Shown: positions 1 to 9,335 of the stretch, in pieces | Numbering within the stretch: position 1 is the first letter of the stretch | Layout of the letters: each line of letters begins with the position of its first letter | NCBI GenBank assembly: GCA_945873205.1 | Contig: CAMCCC010000004.1 | Location: 54,013-118,012 of the forward strand | Origin: an uncultured bacterium | GTDB lineage: Bacteria; Bacillota; Clostridia; Oscillospirales; Oscillospiraceae | Reading direction: 5' to 3' | Length of the DNA: 64,000 nucleotides | Made by a program: the position numbers and the translations under genes | The notes under the pieces: generated by a model | The model's input: only the letters and a program-made list of their open reading frames with translations | What the model was told of the DNA's origin: nothing | Database searches by the model: none

Positions 1-558
1 GTTTTCCGGCACGGTAAAGGTCTTGCTGCGGAAGGTGTGCATCCCCTGGATCAGGTGCACATTGATCTCATTGAGCAGTTGGTTGCCGCTTTCCCTGACG
101 ATCCAGCCGTGAAACAGCTCATCCAGCTCCGCAATCTGTATGGTATCGCCGGCCTTTACCGCAGCGAGGAAATCGGCATGAATCTTCTTCAGCCGGCGCA
201 GCGCCGCCTCGCTGGCGGTCTCCGCCATCTTCCGGGCGGCAACAGGCTCCAGCGCGTTGCGCACCTCAATGGCGTCCCGCAGCTCCTTCTCGTTCTGCAC
301 CAGCCAGACCACGGGGTTAATATCCACCGCCTGTTTCGATGCCACAAAGGCGCCCCGGCCGGGCTTGATTTCCACCAGCCCCTTGGCCTGCAAAAGCCGC
401 AGCGCTTCCCGCACGGTCCCTCTGCCGACGTTCATGCTCTGGCACAGTTCGTTTTCTGTCGGAAGTTTCATGCCCTCCGTGTACTTTTTGCTGTCGATGA
501 GTTCTCTGATCCGTTCTTCCACCTGGCTGACAATAGGTACTCTTACAATTGGCTCCAT
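1..558 (-). CDS. GntR/FadR-family transcriptional regulator (3' end outside window)
   Basis: The 186 visible codons begin at an ATG preceded by GGAGG. Residues 1-75 form a winged helix-turn-helix of GntR type, with GRGTVREALRLL around residues 45-56 as the recognition region and a wing near KPGRGAF. From about residue 95 a helical FCD-type effector domain begins and runs off the left edge. Members of this FadR subfamily usually repress sugar-acid, amino-acid or fatty-acid genes and are released by a small metabolite. The ligand cannot be told from what is visible. The gene has its own strong promoter, and a palindrome over the -35 box suggests autoregulation. The target operon is probably beyond the left edge. 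Confidence 0.9.
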   Translation of the reverse strand, partial: MEPIVRVPIVSQVEERIRELIDSKKYTEGMKLPTENELCQSMNVGRGTVREALRLLQAKGLVEIKPGRGAFVASKQAVDINPVVWLVQNEKELRDAIEVRNALEPVAARKMAETASEAALRRLKKIHADFLAAVKAGDTIQIAELDELFHGWIVRESGNQLLNEINVHLIQGMHTFRSKTFTVPEN

Positions 559-588
559 ATTCTTCCTCCGACGTACTTCTTTTATCCC

Positions 589-616
589 ATTATAACGGGG
601 AAATGTAGATTGTCAA
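589..616 (-). promoter_or_regulatory. Sigma-A promoter of the GntR gene
   Basis: Read on the minus strand, TTGACA (611-616) is followed after 16 bases by TATAAT (589-594). Both boxes match the consensus exactly. The GntR start codon is about 30 bases downstream. Confidence 0.85.
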
Positions 617-621
617 ACAAT
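609..621. promoter_or_regulatory. Palindrome ATTGT-CAA-ACAAT, possible GntR operator
   Basis: A perfect 5-3-5 palindrome covers the -35 box of the GntR promoter. FadR-type regulators bind short palindromes of this size, and overlap with the -35 box fits autorepression. Binding is inferred from position only. Confidence 0.4.
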
Positions 622-713
622 TTTGTTTTTTTGTCATACTTGTGTTGCGCGCTGTCCTTTCCTTATTCCGTATTGCGGAAAGGGAATTCCCAATGACACA
701 ATGACTGCAACAA

Positions 714-747
714 AAAACCGACACCCACATCAGTGCGTGTCGGTTTT
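714..747 (-). terminator. Terminator downstream of groEL
   Basis: AAAACCGACAC (714-724) pairs with GTGTCGGTTTT (737-747) around a 12-base loop. The A and T tracts make it usable in both directions. It lies about 100 bases past the groEL stop and would end the groESL transcript before the GntR gene. Confidence 0.75.
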
Positions 748-844
748 CCATATTGGGCTGAATTCAAATTTCGTGTAAATTCCGCGTGTTTTGTCCCCAT
801 GGTTACGCAAAAACGCTGGATTTACAGGGCCTTGCGGGCCTTTC

Positions 845-2488
<1,644 letters not shown>

Positions 2489-2773
2489 TTACTCGATGAC
2501 GGCCAGAATGTCGCCCTGACGCACGATGGTGTACTCCACGTCGTCCAGCTTCACCTTGCTGCCGCTGTACTTGCCCACCAGAACGTTCTGGCCGGCCTTG
2601 ACAATCATCTTTACCTCGTTGCCGTCCACCATGCCGCCGGGGCCTACCTCAACGACTTCATAGACCTCGGGCTTCTCCTGAGCGGAAGCGGTCAGGAAAA
2701 TGCCGGAGGAGGTGCGCTCCTCAGCCTCGTTCTGCTTGAGAACGACTCTGTCAGCCAAAGGTTTCAGTTTCAT
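2489..2773 (-). CDS. groS: Co-chaperonin GroES (10 kDa)
   Basis: 94 residues from MKLKPLADRVVLKQ, the full GroES length. This ATG has GGAGG seven bases upstream. An in-frame start further upstream would lie inside the operator and has no ribosome site. The mobile loop (residues about 18-32, EERTSSGIFL) that contacts GroEL and the GKYSG segment are present. It is the first gene of the groES-groEL operon and caps the GroEL cavity during folding. Confidence 0.98.
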   Translation of the reverse strand: MKLKPLADRVVLKQNEAEERTSSGIFLTASAQEKPEVYEVVEVGPGGMVDGNEVKMIVKAGQNVLVGKYSGSKVKLDDVEYTIVRQGDILAVIE

Positions 2774-2806
2774 ACTATATACCTCCATAAGTTTATTACA
2801 AAATTC

Positions 2807-2847
2807 AGCATCGTTAGCACTCAACCAACCTGAGTGCTAACGATGCT
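2807..2847. promoter_or_regulatory. Extended CIRCE element (HrcA operator)
   Basis: TTAGCACTC (2814-2822), nine bases, then GAGTGCTAA (2832-2840) is the exact CIRCE consensus. The inverted repeat continues to 16 perfect base pairs per arm. It sits in the untranslated leader of groES, just after the -10 box, where the HrcA repressor blocks transcription. Confidence 0.97.
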
Positions 2848-2848
2848 A

Positions 2849-2876
2849 ATAATAACACACTTTTCTATTTTTGCAA
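2849..2876 (-). promoter_or_regulatory. groES-groEL promoter
   Basis: On the minus strand TTGCAA (2871-2876) and TATTAT (2849-2854) are spaced by 16 bases directly upstream of the CIRCE element. Confidence 0.7.
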
Positions 2877-2976
2877 TACCCCAAGACAAAAAATCCGGGG
2901 CAAAATTTATAAATTTTTTGTTACGAGTTTTCAAGCGAAAGGGAGACGGCGCCGTGAGGATACCGCTTTTCTTCCC

Positions 2977-3921
2977 TCATCCGACGGCCATGGCCTGGGG
3001 CGAGGCGCTTTCTTCAAAGAAACGCATCCCCCTGGGCACCACCAGCTTTACCGCGCCGGGCACCAGCTGCATCTTCACTTCCCTGGCGAAAATGGCCTCG
3101 CCGTCGATGTTTACCACGTTCTCCTCGTCGAAGCTGATCTCCACCCTGTCGGTGCGCAGATGGGTGATATACTTCGGGTAGTTGTCGGCCTTGCCGGCGG
3201 CATACTGGCCGATGAGCCGGGCCAGGGTCAGGAGGCCGACTTTTTTCACGATGAACACATCCAGGATACCGTCATCGGGCCGGGCGGTGGTGCTGGGGTT
3301 GAAGCCGCCGCCGTAGAAGCGGCCGTTGCAGGCGCAGACCAGGGTGTTCTCCCCCTGGGCGGAAAAGTCGCCGCAGCGGATGCGCATCTGCCGGGTGATC
3401 CCCCGAAGCACGTTTACCACCGCGGACACCACATAGCCGGTGGCGCCGCCGATCAGGGGCAGCTTGCTGTATGTATGTACGTCGGTGCCGATGCGGGCGT
3501 CAATGCCCACGGAGCAGATGTTGGCGCAGAAACGGCCGTTGCATTCGATCAGATCGATGGGGTGCTCGCTGCCCTCCACCAAAGCCCGCAGATCCCGGTA
3601 CAGGTCCTTCTCGTCGCCGAACATGCGGCAGAAGTCGTTGCCGGTGCCGGTGGGGTAGGGGCAGACGGCCACATTGTCAAGGCCCGCCGCGCCGCAGACG
3701 CACTCGTTGAAGGTGCCGTCCCCGCCGCAGGCATAGACCCGCAGCGGCTCCCCGGCGGCCGCTGCCTGGCGTATCCTGCCGGGGGCGTCCATGGCGGCTT
3801 TGGTCACATAGACCTCGTATGCTTCCTCACGGCCGGCAAAGACCTCCTCCGCCCTGCGGCGCACCAGCTCCGTCTTGTCCTTGCCGCCGGCGGTGGGATT
3901 GACGATAAAGAGATGTTTCAT
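2977..3921 (-). CDS. Diacylglycerol/lipid kinase, YegS/BmrU type
   Basis: 314 residues. The N-terminal catalytic domain carries NPTAGGKDKTEL at residues 7-18, the nucleotide-binding GGDGTFNE motif near residue 65 and PTGTGNDF near residue 85. The C-terminal beta-sandwich typical of DgkB/YegS follows, with VNIDGE near residue 275. Such enzymes phosphorylate diacylglycerol or related lipids at the membrane and recycle lipid head-group by-products. The start codon overlaps the stop of the upstream methyltransferase gene (ATGA), so the two are probably translationally coupled. The exact substrate is inferred from the family. Confidence 0.93.
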   Translation of the reverse strand: MKHLFIVNPTAGGKDKTELVRRRAEEVFAGREEAYEVYVTKAAMDAPGRIRQAAAAGEPLRVYACGGDGTFNECVCGAAGLDNVAVCPYPTGTGNDFCRMFGDEKDLYRDLRALVEGSEHPIDLIECNGRFCANICSVGIDARIGTDVHTYSKLPLIGGATGYVVSAVVNVLRGITRQMRIRCGDFSAQGENTLVCACNGRFYGGGFNPSTTARPDDGILDVFIVKKVGLLTLARLIGQYAAGKADNYPKYITHLRTDRVEISFDEENVVNIDGEAIFAREVKMQLVPGAVKLVVPRGMRFFEESASPQAMAVG

Positions 3922-5048
3922 TTTTTTCCGTCCCCTTTGTTGAGATACATGAAAAGGTCGCACTTGATCATGCCGTTGTACAGCTTGCGCTTCTTATCCG
4001 CCGGACGGCCGAAGCAGCGCTCAAACTCCGTGTGGGAGGACAGCAGATACAGCTGCCAGTTCCGGCTTTGGGCATAGGCCCGGCCGAAGCCCCGGTACAG
4101 ATCTTCCGCCTCCTGCTTCTCCATGATCCGCTCGCCGTAGGGCGGGTTGGTGACGAGGATGCCCCGCTCTGTCTGCCGGTCAAAAGCCATGGCGTCGGCC
4201 TGCTCAAAGCGGATGATATCCAGCACCCCGGCCCGGCGGGCGTTCTCCTTTGCCAGCTCCAGGGTACGGGGATCGATGTCGGCGCCTACAATATTATAAT
4301 TGCCGTTAAATTCTTTACTGCGGGCCAGCGCCCGCTCCTGCTCCCAGACCGAAGCGTCCAGATTCTTCCAGTCCATGGCGGTGAAGCGGCGGTAGAGGCC
4401 CGGCGCCCGGTTTTTGGCGATGAGGGCCGCTTCAATGGGAATGGTGCCGCTGCCGCAGAAGGGGTCGCAAAAATCCTCCCGCCCCCGGTAGCGGCTCAGC
4501 TTCACCATGGCGGCGGCCATGGTCTCCTTCAAAGGGGCGGCGTTGTGGGCCGGACGGTAGCCCCGCTTGTGCAGCCCGTCGCCGGAGGTATCGATGCACA
4601 GGGAGACCCGGTCCTTCATAATGGAGAACTGCACCTGGTACAGCGGCCCGGTCTCCGGGAACCAGCCGATGCCGTACACGCTTTTCAGCCGCTCCACAAT
4701 GGCCTTTTTGATGATCTTCTGGCAGTCGGACACGGAGAACAGCTTGGAATTGAGGCTGTAGCCCTTCACGGGGAAGGCGGCGTCTTTGGGCAGCAGACTC
4801 TCCCAGGGCAGAGCCCTGGTGCCTTCAAACAGCGCATCAAAGCTCAGCGCGTCAAAGCGGCCCAGCTCGATCAGCACCCGCTCGCCGATGCGCAGGTTAA
4901 TATTGGCTCTTGCCAGGGCGGCGTCGTCTCCCGTAAAATATACCCGGCCGTTTTCCGCGGCCACATTGTCCATGTCCAGCCGCTTCAGCTCGTCGGCGAT
5001 CGGTCCCTCCAGCCCCAGCAGACAGGGGACACACAGCTTGTATTCCAT
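3918..5048 (-). CDS. THUMP-domain class I RNA methyltransferase (RlmL/YpsC-like)
   Basis: 376 residues starting MEYKLCVPCLLGLEG, chosen because GGGGAGA precedes this ATG. The N-terminal part (about 1-155) is a ferredoxin-like plus THUMP RNA-binding region. The C-terminal Rossmann methyltransferase has DPFCGSGTIPIEA as the SAM-binding loop and NPPYGER as the catalytic NPPY motif of N2-guanine methyltransferases. By family it should make m2G in 23S rRNA (position 2445 in E. coli). It lacks the RlmK half of the E. coli fusion, as is usual in Firmicutes. It is the first gene of a two-gene operon with the lipid kinase. Confidence 0.93.
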   Translation of the reverse strand: MEYKLCVPCLLGLEGPIADELKRLDMDNVAAENGRVYFTGDDAALARANINLRIGERVLIELGRFDALSFDALFEGTRALPWESLLPKDAAFPVKGYSLNSKLFSVSDCQKIIKKAIVERLKSVYGIGWFPETGPLYQVQFSIMKDRVSLCIDTSGDGLHKRGYRPAHNAAPLKETMAAAMVKLSRYRGREDFCDPFCGSGTIPIEAALIAKNRAPGLYRRFTAMDWKNLDASVWEQERALARSKEFNGNYNIVGADIDPRTLELAKENARRAGVLDIIRFEQADAMAFDRQTERGILVTNPPYGERIMEKQEAEDLYRGFGRAYAQSRNWQLYLLSSHTEFERCFGRPADKKRKLYNGMIKCDLFMYLNKGDGKK

Positions 5049-5290
5049 GATTTTCTCCCCGGGTTCTCGCCGAAGTCTGACGGCCTGTGCCGCAAACCGG
5101 CGAAACTCCCACATTTTAATTTTACTTGTAAATATTACTACAAAAAATTGTTGTTGTAAATGGATTATGCCAAACGAATGTGATATTCTTTAAATTCAAT
5201 AAAAAGCCGATAAAACCACGCTTTACCCCGGAAATAATTCGCGCTTCTAAGTTGCACAAAAAATTGACTGAAATTTATCAAAAATTGCTA

Positions 5291-5319
5291 TTGAAATTTG
5301 TGATATTTAGCGTTATATT
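5291..5319 (+). promoter_or_regulatory. Promoter of the cstA operon
   Basis: TTGAAA (5291-5296), 17-base spacer, TATATT (5314-5319), about 45 bases before the first gene. The rest of the 314-base gap between the divergent genes (5049-5362) is AT-rich with no other clear signal. Confidence 0.7.
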
Positions 5320-5362
5320 ATGGTCTAGTCACAAACTGTTCATTTTTTGCCGGGAGGTCATA

Positions 5363-5902
5363 ATGGGTATCGAGCGCGAGAAGTTTCTGGATACTGTAGC
5401 TGATTCTTTCAGCGCTTATTATGACCTGCACATGGCTGAGGGTGAGCAGGAGCTGCCCCTGGTGTTCCGGGCAGATTATTATTCAAGGGCGGAGCGGTAT
5501 TGGCTCACCAAGAACATCCCCATCTGGGGCAATGAGACCAATGAGTTTGCCTATGTTTTTTCTGCCCCCGCCTTTGACCAGACCCTGGCCGCCCGGTGTA
5601 TCGACTATGCGCTGGATGAGGCGCTGCCCATGGTCAAGCCCCATAAGGAGCATCAGTACACCAACATTAAGGTCATCCTTCTGGCGGACGCTGTGGAGGA
5701 AGATGTGGCCCGCTATGTGAAAAAGCGCAGCTTTACCAAGAGCTACAAGTTCTCGCTCCACGGCTTCAGCACCCTGAAATCCGCCATTGTGGACCTGGGC
5801 AAGCAGAAAACCGTGACCAACTCTGCCGGCCATGAGCTGGTGCCTTACTTCAGTAAGCTGTTTGCAGCGGAGGAAAAAGCCAAAGAGAGTTCCTCCCTGT
5901 AA
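5363..5902 (+). CDS. Conserved hypothetical protein upstream of cstA
   Basis: 179 residues from MGIEREKFLDTVAD; GGGAGGT stands just upstream. I do not recognise a named domain. It is a soluble, mixed alpha/beta protein with no signal peptide or membrane segment. It has an early helix (residues 1-30), a stretch rich in aromatic residues (RADYYSRAERYWLTKN) and a basic segment VKKRSFTKSYKFSL near residue 125. It sits 44 bases before cstA with no terminator between and shares its promoter, so a role tied to CstA, for example sensing or control, is a guess from context only. Confidence 0.7.
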   Translation: MGIEREKFLDTVADSFSAYYDLHMAEGEQELPLVFRADYYSRAERYWLTKNIPIWGNETNEFAYVFSAPAFDQTLAARCIDYALDEALPMVKPHKEHQYTNIKVILLADAVEEDVARYVKKRSFTKSYKFSLHGFSTLKSAIVDLGKQKTVTNSAGHELVPYFSKLFAAEEKAKESSSL

Positions 5903-5946
5903 ATGGTAATAAATCATCATCATTTTTTATTTAAGGAGTGAAAAGT

Positions 5947-7713
5947 GTGAGCGCAATTCTTATCCTGATCATCGCTGTCGCTCTGCTGGCCTGCGGCTAC
6001 ATCTTCTATGGTAGCTTCCTTGCCAAGCAGTGGGGCGTTGATCCCTCCCACGAGACCCCGGCACACACCAGTTACGACGGAAAGGACTTCGTTCCCGCAA
6101 ACCCCGCCGTTCTGATGGGCCACCATTTCTCTTCCATCGCTGGCGCAGGCCCCATTAACGGACCTATCCAGGCCGCAGTTTTCGGCTGGGTTCCCGTTTT
6201 CCTGTGGGTTGTCATCGGTGGTATCTTCTTCGGTGCCATGCATGACTTTGGTGCTCTGTTCGCCTCCATCCGTCACAACGGCGGCTCCATCGGCGAAGTC
6301 ATCAAGGAGAACATGGGCGTTCGGGCTCAGCGCCTGTTCACCATCTTTGCCCTGCTGGTTCTGATCCTGGTCATTGCTTCCTTCACCGCCGTTGTCGCCG
6401 GCACCTTCGTGTCCGTGGCAAAGGAAGGCGAGGCTGCTCTGCCCTTCATCACTGTTGGCCGTGCCAATGTCAGCGGTAATGCTTCCACCGCTACCACCTC
6501 CCTGCTGTTCATCGTCATCGCCTTCATCTTCGGCTTCTTCGTGTACCGCAAGAACGTCAAGATCGGCCCCGCCACCATCGTTGGCGTTATCGGTATCGTC
6601 CTCATCGTTGTCGCCGGCCTGAACATCGGCGTCAACATGAGCCGCACCGCTTGGGTCATCTTCATCGCTGTCTACATTATGCTGGCCTCCCTGCTGCCTG
6701 TCTGGATGCTGCTGCAGCCCCGTGACTACCTGTCCTCCTTCCTGCTCTACGGCATGATGGCTGTCGCTGTTGTCGGCATCATCGGCTCCGGCATGAAGGT
6801 GGAGCTGCCCGCTTTCACCGGCTGGACCGCTCCTGCTACCGGCGCTGCCCTGTTCCCCACCCTGTTCATTACCGTTGCTTGCGGCGCTGTCTCCGGCTTC
6901 CACTCCCTGATCGGTTCCGGCACCACCTCCAAGCAGCTGGATTCTGAGAAGGACGCTAAGGTCATCGGCTACGGTGCCATGATCGTTGAGTCCGCTCTGG
7001 CTGTCATCGCTCTGATCGCCATCGGTGTTGTCTACAAAGAGACCAACATCGGCGGCGGCGAGAAGTTCCTGCTCTCCGCTCCTCCCACCATCTTTGCCGG
7101 TGGTGTTGCCACCATGGTTGCCACCATGTTCGGCGGCGTTGCCGACTTCAGCAACCCTGTTTACGACGTTACTTACACTCTGCTGACTCTGGCTGTCTCC
7201 GTCTTCGCTCTGACCTCTCTTGACTCCGGCACTCGTCTGGCTCGCTACATGTTCGCTGAGCTGTTCATTCCCGAAGGCAAGACCCGCGACGATCTGACCG
7301 GCGCTGCCAAGTTCTTCTCTCACCCCCTGGTCGCCACCGCAATCATGGTCATCATCGGCTGCGGCATGGGCTTCCTGAAGCTGAGCCAGATCTGGGGCGT
7401 GTTCGGCGCTGCCAACCAGCTGCTGGCCGGTATCGCCATGCTGGCCGTGGCTACCTGGCTGGGCAACATCGGCAAGAACAACAAGATGTTCTTCGTTCCC
7501 ATGGTGTTCATGCTGGCGGCTACCCTGACCTCTCTGACTATGACCATTATCGGCAAGGTCAAGCTCATTGCCGGTATGATTCCCGACAAGGCCGCTGCCT
7601 GGGGCGACTGGTTCCAGATGATCTGGTCCGTTGGCCTGGTTGTCCTGGCTGTCATCCTCGTCATCGAGGGCGTGCAGATCCTCACCAAGAAGAAGGAGCA
7701 GAAGGCTGCTTAA
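5947..7713 (+). CDS. cstA: CstA family peptide/pyruvate transporter
   Basis: 588 residues beginning at GTG 5947, the start correctly spaced from the AAGGAG at 5933-5938. A GTG at 5938 overlaps that site and is unlikely. The protein is almost wholly membrane-embedded with about 15 or more helices and the family motifs GPINGPIQAA and GAMHDFGALF near the N-terminus. In E. coli CstA and its paralogue BtsT import peptides and pyruvate under carbon limitation. At 588 residues it is shorter than E. coli CstA (about 700), like many Firmicute members. Codon use is strongly biased, suggesting high expression. Confidence 0.95.
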   Translation: MSAILILIIAVALLACGYIFYGSFLAKQWGVDPSHETPAHTSYDGKDFVPANPAVLMGHHFSSIAGAGPINGPIQAAVFGWVPVFLWVVIGGIFFGAMHDFGALFASIRHNGGSIGEVIKENMGVRAQRLFTIFALLVLILVIASFTAVVAGTFVSVAKEGEAALPFITVGRANVSGNASTATTSLLFIVIAFIFGFFVYRKNVKIGPATIVGVIGIVLIVVAGLNIGVNMSRTAWVIFIAVYIMLASLLPVWMLLQPRDYLSSFLLYGMMAVAVVGIIGSGMKVELPAFTGWTAPATGAALFPTLFITVACGAVSGFHSLIGSGTTSKQLDSEKDAKVIGYGAMIVESALAVIALIAIGVVYKETNIGGGEKFLLSAPPTIFAGGVATMVATMFGGVADFSNPVYDVTYTLLTLAVSVFALTSLDSGTRLARYMFAELFIPEGKTRDDLTGAAKFFSHPLVATAIMVIIGCGMGFLKLSQIWGVFGAANQLLAGIAMLAVATWLGNIGKNNKMFFVPMVFMLAATLTSLTMTIIGKVKLIAGMIPDKAAAWGDWFQMIWSVGLVVLAVILVIEGVQILTKKKEQKAA

Positions 7714-7745
7714 TCTTCCTTGTTAAGGAAAACAACATAAAACTT

Positions 7746-7777
7746 AAAAGAGGCTGCCCGTTTGGGCAGTCTCTTTT
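7746..7777 (+). terminator. Terminator after cstA
   Basis: A 14-bp stem (7746-7759 with 7764-7777, one G-U pair) with a GTTT loop and a T run. Confidence 0.9.
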
Positions 7778-7837
7778 TGTTTGTTGCAAAGGAACGGTGG
7801 ATAGGGTAGAATATCCCCGGATATGGAGGAACTGCCC

Positions 7838-8608
7838 ATGTATTTTGACACCCATGCCCATTATGATGATAAGGCCTTTGAGAATGACCGGCACGCGCTT
7901 CTGGCCCGGCTGAACAACGAAGGCGTGGACTATATTCTTGACCCCGGCTGCGAGCTGGAGAGCAGCCGGGCGGCCATTGCCCTGGCGGAGCATTTCGACT
8001 TCGTCTATGCCGCGGTGGGCTTCCACCCGGAGGAACTGGATCGATATTCGGAAGAAGCCTTTCAACAGATGGAAGCACTGGCGTCCCACCCCAAGTGCGT
8101 GGCCATTGGGGAGATCGGCCTGGACTATTACTGGGATGCCAGCCATAAGGAGGAGCAGAAAGCCCTCTTCCGCTGCCAGATCGACCTGGCCCTCCAGCTG
8201 AATAAGCCGGTCATTGTCCATGACCGGGAGGCCCATGGGGACTGTATGGAGATCGTCCGGGACTATCCAAACCTGCGGGGCGTGTTCCACTGCTATTCCG
8301 GCAGCGCCGAGATGGCGGCGGAGCTGTTGAAGCTGGGCTGGTACCTGGGCTTCGACGGCCCCATTACCTATAAAAACGCCCGCAAGGCCCTGGAGGTGCT
8401 GGAACTCTGCCCCCTGGAGCGAATCCTCATTGAGACGGACAGCCCCTACCTCTCCCCGGTGCCCCTGCGGGGCAAACGGAACGATTCGGGGAATCTTCCT
8501 TATATTGTGGATAAAATCGCGGAGGTCAAGGGCCTGGACCATGAGACCGTGGCCGCTGCCACCCTGGCCAACGGCCGCCGCCTTTTCGGGATAGGGAAGG
8601 AGAATTGA
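7838..8608 (+). CDS. TatD family metal-dependent deoxyribonuclease
   Basis: 256 residues starting MYFDTHAHYDDKAF. GGAGGA seven bases before 7838 favours this ATG over the in-frame one at 7823. Metal ligands of the TatD amidohydrolase barrel are visible: DTHAH at residues 4-8, GEIGLDYYW near 95, VHDREAH near 130, and ETDSPYL near 205. The family includes magnesium-dependent 3'-5' exonucleases and D-aminoacyl-tRNA deacylase-like enzymes, so the physiological substrate remains open. Its stop codon shares a base with the start of the next gene. Confidence 0.94.
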   Translation: MYFDTHAHYDDKAFENDRHALLARLNNEGVDYILDPGCELESSRAAIALAEHFDFVYAAVGFHPEELDRYSEEAFQQMEALASHPKCVAIGEIGLDYYWDASHKEEQKALFRCQIDLALQLNKPVIVHDREAHGDCMEIVRDYPNLRGVFHCYSGSAEMAAELLKLGWYLGFDGPITYKNARKALEVLELCPLERILIETDSPYLSPVPLRGKRNDSGNLPYIVDKIAEVKGLDHETVAAATLANGRRLFGIGKEN

Positions 8609-9132
8609 TGCATACCCTGGAGGAAATCCGCGCTGAGTATGACCGGCTGGACCGGCTCTGCGGGGTGGACACTTCTGCTATAGAGATTACCATTTCCCGC
8701 CGTGGCGTCCGGCGCCTGGGGAGCTTCCGCTATCCGGCAAAGGGGAGGGCCGGGACCTTGCGGATCACCATCAACGCCTCCCTGTTGGATGAGGAGGAAG
8801 CCTTCTGGGACACGGTGCGCCACGAATATGCCCACGCCCTGGTCTATCTGCGCCACCCCGGAGAACGGCATGGCCACGATGCGGTCTGGAAGGCCGCCTG
8901 TCGGGAGCTGGGCTGTTCCCCGGACCGGCTGGCCGCCCAAACGGAGGAAGGCCGGGCGGAACTGGAACGCCGGGCAAAGTACAAGGTGCAGTGCGCCCAA
9001 TGCGGCCAGACGACCTTCTATCTGCGGCGGGGCAAGGTGGTGGATCTGCTGCTCCGGGGTCCCGGCGGCCAGGTCCGCTGCGCCCAATGCGGCGGCAGCA
9101 AGCTTGCATTGTACGTCAGACGCAGCCCCTGA
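8608..9132 (+). CDS. SprT-like zinc metalloprotein
   Basis: 174 residues. The HExxH zinc site is HEYAHALVYLRH at residues 72-83, followed by a second His in GHDAVW about 15 residues on, as in SprT/Spartan proteins. The C-terminal third is a zinc ribbon with two CAQCG knuckles about 30 residues apart. By analogy with Spartan it may cleave DNA-bound proteins, but bacterial SprT is poorly understood. It overlaps tatD by one base and is co-transcribed with it. Confidence 0.88.
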   Translation: MHTLEEIRAEYDRLDRLCGVDTSAIEITISRRGVRRLGSFRYPAKGRAGTLRITINASLLDEEEAFWDTVRHEYAHALVYLRHPGERHGHDAVWKAACRELGCSPDRLAAQTEEGRAELERRAKYKVQCAQCGQTTFYLRRGKVVDLLLRGPGGQVRCAQCGGSKLALYVRRSP

Positions 9133-9147
9133 ACATACAAAAACCGA

Positions 9148-9206
9148 TGAATATGCATTAAAATCATGAATATTCACGACAGAAATGAATATTCGATGAA
9201 TATTTT
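9148..9206. repeat. Four TGAATAT repeats, possible arginine-repressor boxes
   Basis: TGAATATGCA (9148), TGAATATTCA (9167, a perfect palindrome), TGAATATTCG (9186) and TGAATATTTT (9197) lie just upstream of the transporter promoter. ArgR/AhrC boxes have the core TGAATA-N-TATTCA. The likeness, together with an amino-acid importer downstream, suggests ArgR control. Confidence 0.5.
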
Positions 9207-9238
9207 AAAAAAATAACGTATTTTTTCTCAAAAAGCTG

Positions 9239-9267
9239 TTGACAAGCGGAGCACCCTGTGTTATGAT
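9239..9267 (+). promoter_or_regulatory. Promoter of the amino-acid ABC transporter operon
   Basis: TTGACA (9239-9244), 17-base spacer, TATGAT (9262-9267). Confidence 0.88.
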
Positions 9268-9335
9268 CTCACACGTCAAGGGGAGAGACCCTTTGGACAT
9301 TGCTTTGAAATTAAAAAAACAGTGAGGAAAACAAA

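Noticed and set aside
5938..5946. GTG at 5938 as the cstA start
   Set aside because: It overlaps the AAGGAG ribosome site; GTG 5947 has correct spacing.
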